From: Platerodrilus igneus
Taxonomy: Eukaryota; Arthropoda; Insecta; Coleoptera; Lycidae
Length of the DNA stretch: 64,000 bases
Reading direction: 5' to 3'
NCBI GenBank assembly: GCA_036346225.1
Contig: JARFIW010001104.1
Coordinates: 11,930,001 to 11,994,000, forward strand
Part shown: positions 60,860-64,000 of the stretch, in pieces
How positions within the stretch are numbered: the stretch's first letter is position 1
Layout: each line of letters begins with the position of its first letter
Notes under the pieces: generated by a model
Told to the model about the DNA's origin: nothing
Databases searched by the model: none
What the model saw: only the letters and a program-made list of their open reading frames with translations
Position numbers and translations under genes: made by a program

Positions 60860-62160
60860 TCTTTTTTTTTACAACTACTGCATCTGTCTACCACACCACA
60901 TCGGTTACCTTTTTCAACAGCCTGGTAGGATTACCAATTGTATTAATATTAACCATTGAACTATATATTGGCATAACTGGAAGGGGCTCGAAGTTTGCAT
61001 ATACTGAGGCAAATGGTCAGGTTATGCAACCGGTCAATCTGGGGGGTTGTTGTCTTTCTTACACATTGCATTTACAGGAGCTGTAAAGTAATTTTGAACA
61101 TTTTATTGATTATTAATTTCTCCTTTATGATTTAAGCAATTTTCTTATTTATTATCAATACAATAAAATAAAATACTTAAAAAAATATATTTTGACTTTA
61201 AATATCCATATTAACAATTCTTAAATAAGATAAGTTTGGAAAATTTTTGTCTTATACTAGCATCTTTCCGTGTAACTTAGATGTTAATAACTGCTTTATG
61301 GTGCATTCTACATTTGTTATAAACATTGGCAATACTTCTAATTATTTGAAGCTCATGCAAATCCTCTGTCACGCGTTCTTTGCAAATTGGATGTTTTGGC
61401 ATAAGTAAATGTAAACTAGCAGAAAATTAACATATGGCCATATTTTGCAATTTCTTTTTAAGATTAATAGTTTTGCGTAATTCTTCTTCGGAAAACAATC
61501 TAACGGATTTTTCTAAGAAATTTACAATTTTGTATACAGTTTCAGAAGCATTGTATAATTTCCCTCGGTTATGATTTGAATAAACTTTTTGTAATTTCTA
61601 TTTTCGGCAGCATAATTATGTTCATTAAAAATGTTGGGCTGAGAAATTAAAATTTCGACGCAGTCACTGCAGTTGTTAGTTTTATTTAATTTGCGAACGA
61701 TGTAACCCGAAATGTAGTATACGACATTTTATTCATAGTCTGTAAGTTCGTTTCTATTAATTAATGATAAAATGTCATCATCGAAATCGTCATCTGTATC
61801 ATATCTATCGTTAATGGTTAGTTTTTCAACCTAAATTCAAATGCTGGAGTACATGTGCCATAATCTCCACAATTTGTATTTGCACTTGGTTTTATTGAAT
61901 TTTTAAATAATAATTGCCTTAGTGCCCATTTCAATTGGTTTGTGTTGGGATTATTGTTCCAGTCATCTCTGGATCTTATGCAAGAAAAAAACAATTCAAG
62001 ATGATCCTGTTAACATTTGTATGTAAGTAAATACTCAAGAGGATGTTTTTCTAAGGCAAACAGTTCTTTTGTCAAGTTGAGCGTGCTATTCATATTGATC
62101 AAAAAACCAAGTGCAAAAGTTTTCCTTCCATGATTTATAATTGGAATTGAGTCCGCATAC
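60860..62160 (-). pseudogene. P-element-like (THAP9-type) transposase remnant
   Basis: Read from 62160 downward: ADSIPIINHGRKTFALGFLINM, LFALEKHPLEYLLTYKC, DHLELFFSCIRSRDDWNNNPN and LKWALRQLLFKNSI. Then comes VVYYISGYIVRKLNK...CSDCVEIL (near 61670-61720) and further C-terminal sequence to about 61250. These are the conserved C-terminal blocks of P-element/THAP9-type transposases, which use an RNase-H-like core to move DNA. The N-terminal THAP finger and most of the catalytic core are absent, and stops occur (for example in YE*NVVYY). The Cys-rich stretch near 60870-60900 may be its far end. The upstream edge is fused to a LINE. Confidence 0.72.
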
Positions 62161-62164
62161 AATG

Positions 62165-63488
62165 ACCTAAGATATATGCACAAGTTAAAAATTAACGGGG
62201 ATAAGGCACATCCCTGTCTCACCCCTTTCTTAATGTTTACTTCTCTACGTCTCTGCTCTAATTCTATTACTCCTGTTTGCTCTTTGTATAAGCTATGGAC
62301 TATTCGTCTATCCATATAATTCGTTCCAAACTTTTTTAGTATTTCAAACATTTCTTTCCATTTTACATCGTCAAATGTTTTTTCCAGATCTACAAACCCT
62401 ATATACACGCTTTCCCCTTTTTCTATTGTTTTCTCCATTATCACTGTCAGAGCTAAAGTAGCCTCTCGTGGTCTCCTGTTTCGCCTAAACCTAAATTGAT
62501 CTTCTCCTAGAATTTCTTCAGCTCGTTTTTCCTTTCATCTTTGTGCAATTCTTGTTAATATTTTTGACACGTGTGCTGTCAAGCTTATTGTTCGTAAATT
62601 TTTACATCTATCCGCGCCTTTCTTTTTTGGTATAGCTACTATTATGTTACGTTTGAAATCTTTGGGTATCTCGCCTGTCTCATACATATAGCTTACAAGT
62701 TGGAAGAGACGTTCTGTTACTGATTGTCCAGAGCTTTTTAGAGTTTCTGCTTGCACTTTATCTGTACCCGGCGCCTTACCATTTTCAGACCCTTTAATGC
62801 AAACTCAAACTCATCTCTAAGTATAGGATATCCCAAGTCATCATTTTCAATGTCTTATTCCTGTTCTAATGCTGTTAGTTCCTCACCTGCATATAAATTC
62901 CCTATATATTTTTCTGTACATTTTCTATAATGACGTTTCCTCTCGCGTCCTTTATATTTTTGCTATATGGTTTTATACTCCTAAAATTCCTTCTAATTAA
63001 TTTGTATGTTTCGTCTGTCTTTCCTACTTCCATCTTAGTTTGTACCTCTTTGCACTTTTCATCAATCCATTTTTCTTTAGCTTTCCTGGATTTGCGAATA
63101 ATTTCACATTTTATGGCATTGTATCTCTGTTTTCTTGTTTCGTCTGATTTATTTTTATATTTTCGTCTTTCATCTATTAAATTCAGGATATCCTTTGTTA
63201 TGCATGGTTTCTTATTTTTTTTTTGTGTATATCCCAGAATATCTCTGGCCGCCATATCTAAGCTGGATTTAATGTTACTCCATTCTGTTTCTACTTCCTT
63301 AGTATAAGATATTTTCCCGATATCTTTCAGCAATTCATTTGACTTTTTTCGAATCTTTCTTGAATATCTTTATCTTTTAGTTTCTCAAAGTCAATGTGCA
63401 TTTTTTCCGTTTCTTTTTTTCAAATTTTTAAATTTAAATGCTGCCTTCATAATTACCATGTTGTAGTCAGTGTCTATATCAGCTTCTG
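62165..63488 (-). mobile_element. RTE-like LINE fragment (endonuclease end and reverse transcriptase)
   Basis: Matches 25265-26590 of the longer LINE. It has ETLKSSGQSVTERLFQLVSYM (62745), IGFVDLEKTFDDVKW (62395) and VRQGCALSPLIFNLCI (62210), then ends abruptly inside the reverse transcriptase before the catalytic FADD block. The upstream part is 63333-62902. Stops and frameshifts are frequent. At 62165 the LINE is joined directly to the P-element-like sequence; at 63488 the match to the other copy ends. Confidence 0.8.
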
Positions 63489-63766
63489 GGTTAATAACGA
63501 AAAACGTGCCAGAAAACCGACAACACTACCCTAGTGCCGTCTAGGGTATAGACCATATTTTATATTTACTGTGACAAAAATACAAAGATGATATAGTTTT
63601 CTACATGGGATTGTTCATTTTGTATGTTGCTAAAAAGAGTTATTTATTAATACACCGAAAAGAAATTTATCTAATGCGATACGCCTTGGTGTCAGAACGC
63701 GATCGTAGACCATTTCACTAAAGCTTTTAAAATAATTTCAGAATGCAAATAAACAAATAGAGAGTG
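63489..63766. other. No recognised content
   Basis: About 280 bp between the LINE fragment and the terminal microsatellite, with no supported feature. Confidence 0.4.
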
Positions 63767-64000
63767 CGTGAGTGAGTGAGTGAGTGAGTGAGTGAGTGAG
63801 TGAGTGAGTGAGTGAGTGAGGAGTGAGTGAATGAGTGAATGAGTGAATGAGTAAATGAGTGAATGAGTAAATAAGTGCATGAGTGAATGAGTGAATGAGT
63901 GAATGAGTGAATGAGTGAATGAGTGAATGAATGAATGAGTGAATGAGTGAATGAGTGAATGAGTGAATGAGTGAATGAGTGAATGAGTGAATGAGTGAAA
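63767..64000. repeat. (GAGT)n changing to (GAATGAGT)n microsatellite, to the window end
   Basis: About 13 units of GAGT grade near 63822 into an 8-bp higher-order unit GAATGAGT, with single variants (GTAAATGAGT, AATGAATG). The tract runs off the right edge. A 62-residue frame on the other strand is a repeat artefact. Confidence 0.97.

Noticed and set aside
63692..63880. His/Ser/Leu-rich open frame
   Set aside because: Produced by the GAGT/GAAT microsatellite.

Overview
This is an insect genomic window: AT-rich, intron-scale spacing, no operons. It is packed with nested transposable elements and holds remnants of one integrated virus-like element. The only host-type coding sequence I recognise with some confidence is one coding exon, present twice (33330-33773 and 59313-59756, + strand). 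It resembles the N-terminus of an insect voltage-gated sodium-channel-family protein, nearest in character to the DSC1/BSC1 type. The LINE, SINE, P-like, hAT and gypsy families would suit a large repeat-rich insect genome, but I cannot name the species.

Layout. 1-565 is a LINE fragment. 670-13985 is a decayed adintovirus/Maverick-like element. It has a family-B DNA polymerase on the minus strand (4772 to 670) and, divergently on the plus strand, an unknown gene (5306-5978), a PLA2-like/pX-like gene (6330-6525 and 11071-11617), an adenain-like protease remnant (11610-11854), a capsid-like gene (12144-12990), a further conserved-looking ORF (13014-13448) and a fibre-like repeat protein (13476-13985). 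It is broken by two tRNA-SINE insertions and a 4.5 kb LTR-type insertion (6526-11070).

15686-23434 is a nearly complete gypsy LTR retrotransposon on the minus strand. 24250-27710 is an RTE-like LINE (minus). 27761-31529 is a hAT element with a perfect 8-bp target duplication. 31590-32140 is a SINE joined to LINE 5' sequence. 33310-34835 is channel exon copy 1 with intron. 35223-48770 is an R1-like LINE carrying a gypsy insertion, in which about 4 kb is duplicated (35223-39184 and 43393-47354) around a truncated gypsy interior. 48843-48962 is a (CA)n tract and 49365-50105 a Harbinger transposase remnant.

50284-52828 is a Tc1/mariner-type element with about 500-bp inverted repeats, inserted in the 3' end of a TAA-tailed LINE (53336 to 50194). 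53346-57780 is mostly unexplained sequence with AT microsatellites. 57900-58884 is an internally deleted gypsy. 59290-60765 is channel exon copy 2. 60860-62160 is a P-element-like transposase remnant fused to a LINE fragment (62165-63488), and 63767-64000 is a GAGT/GAAT microsatellite.

Nearly every mobile-element gene carries stops or frameshifts, so the window reads as a graveyard inside, or upstream of, a long channel gene transcribed rightward. The two most interesting points are the endogenous virus-like gene set and the duplicated first coding exon. Family assignments rest on motif recognition by eye; no database search was run.
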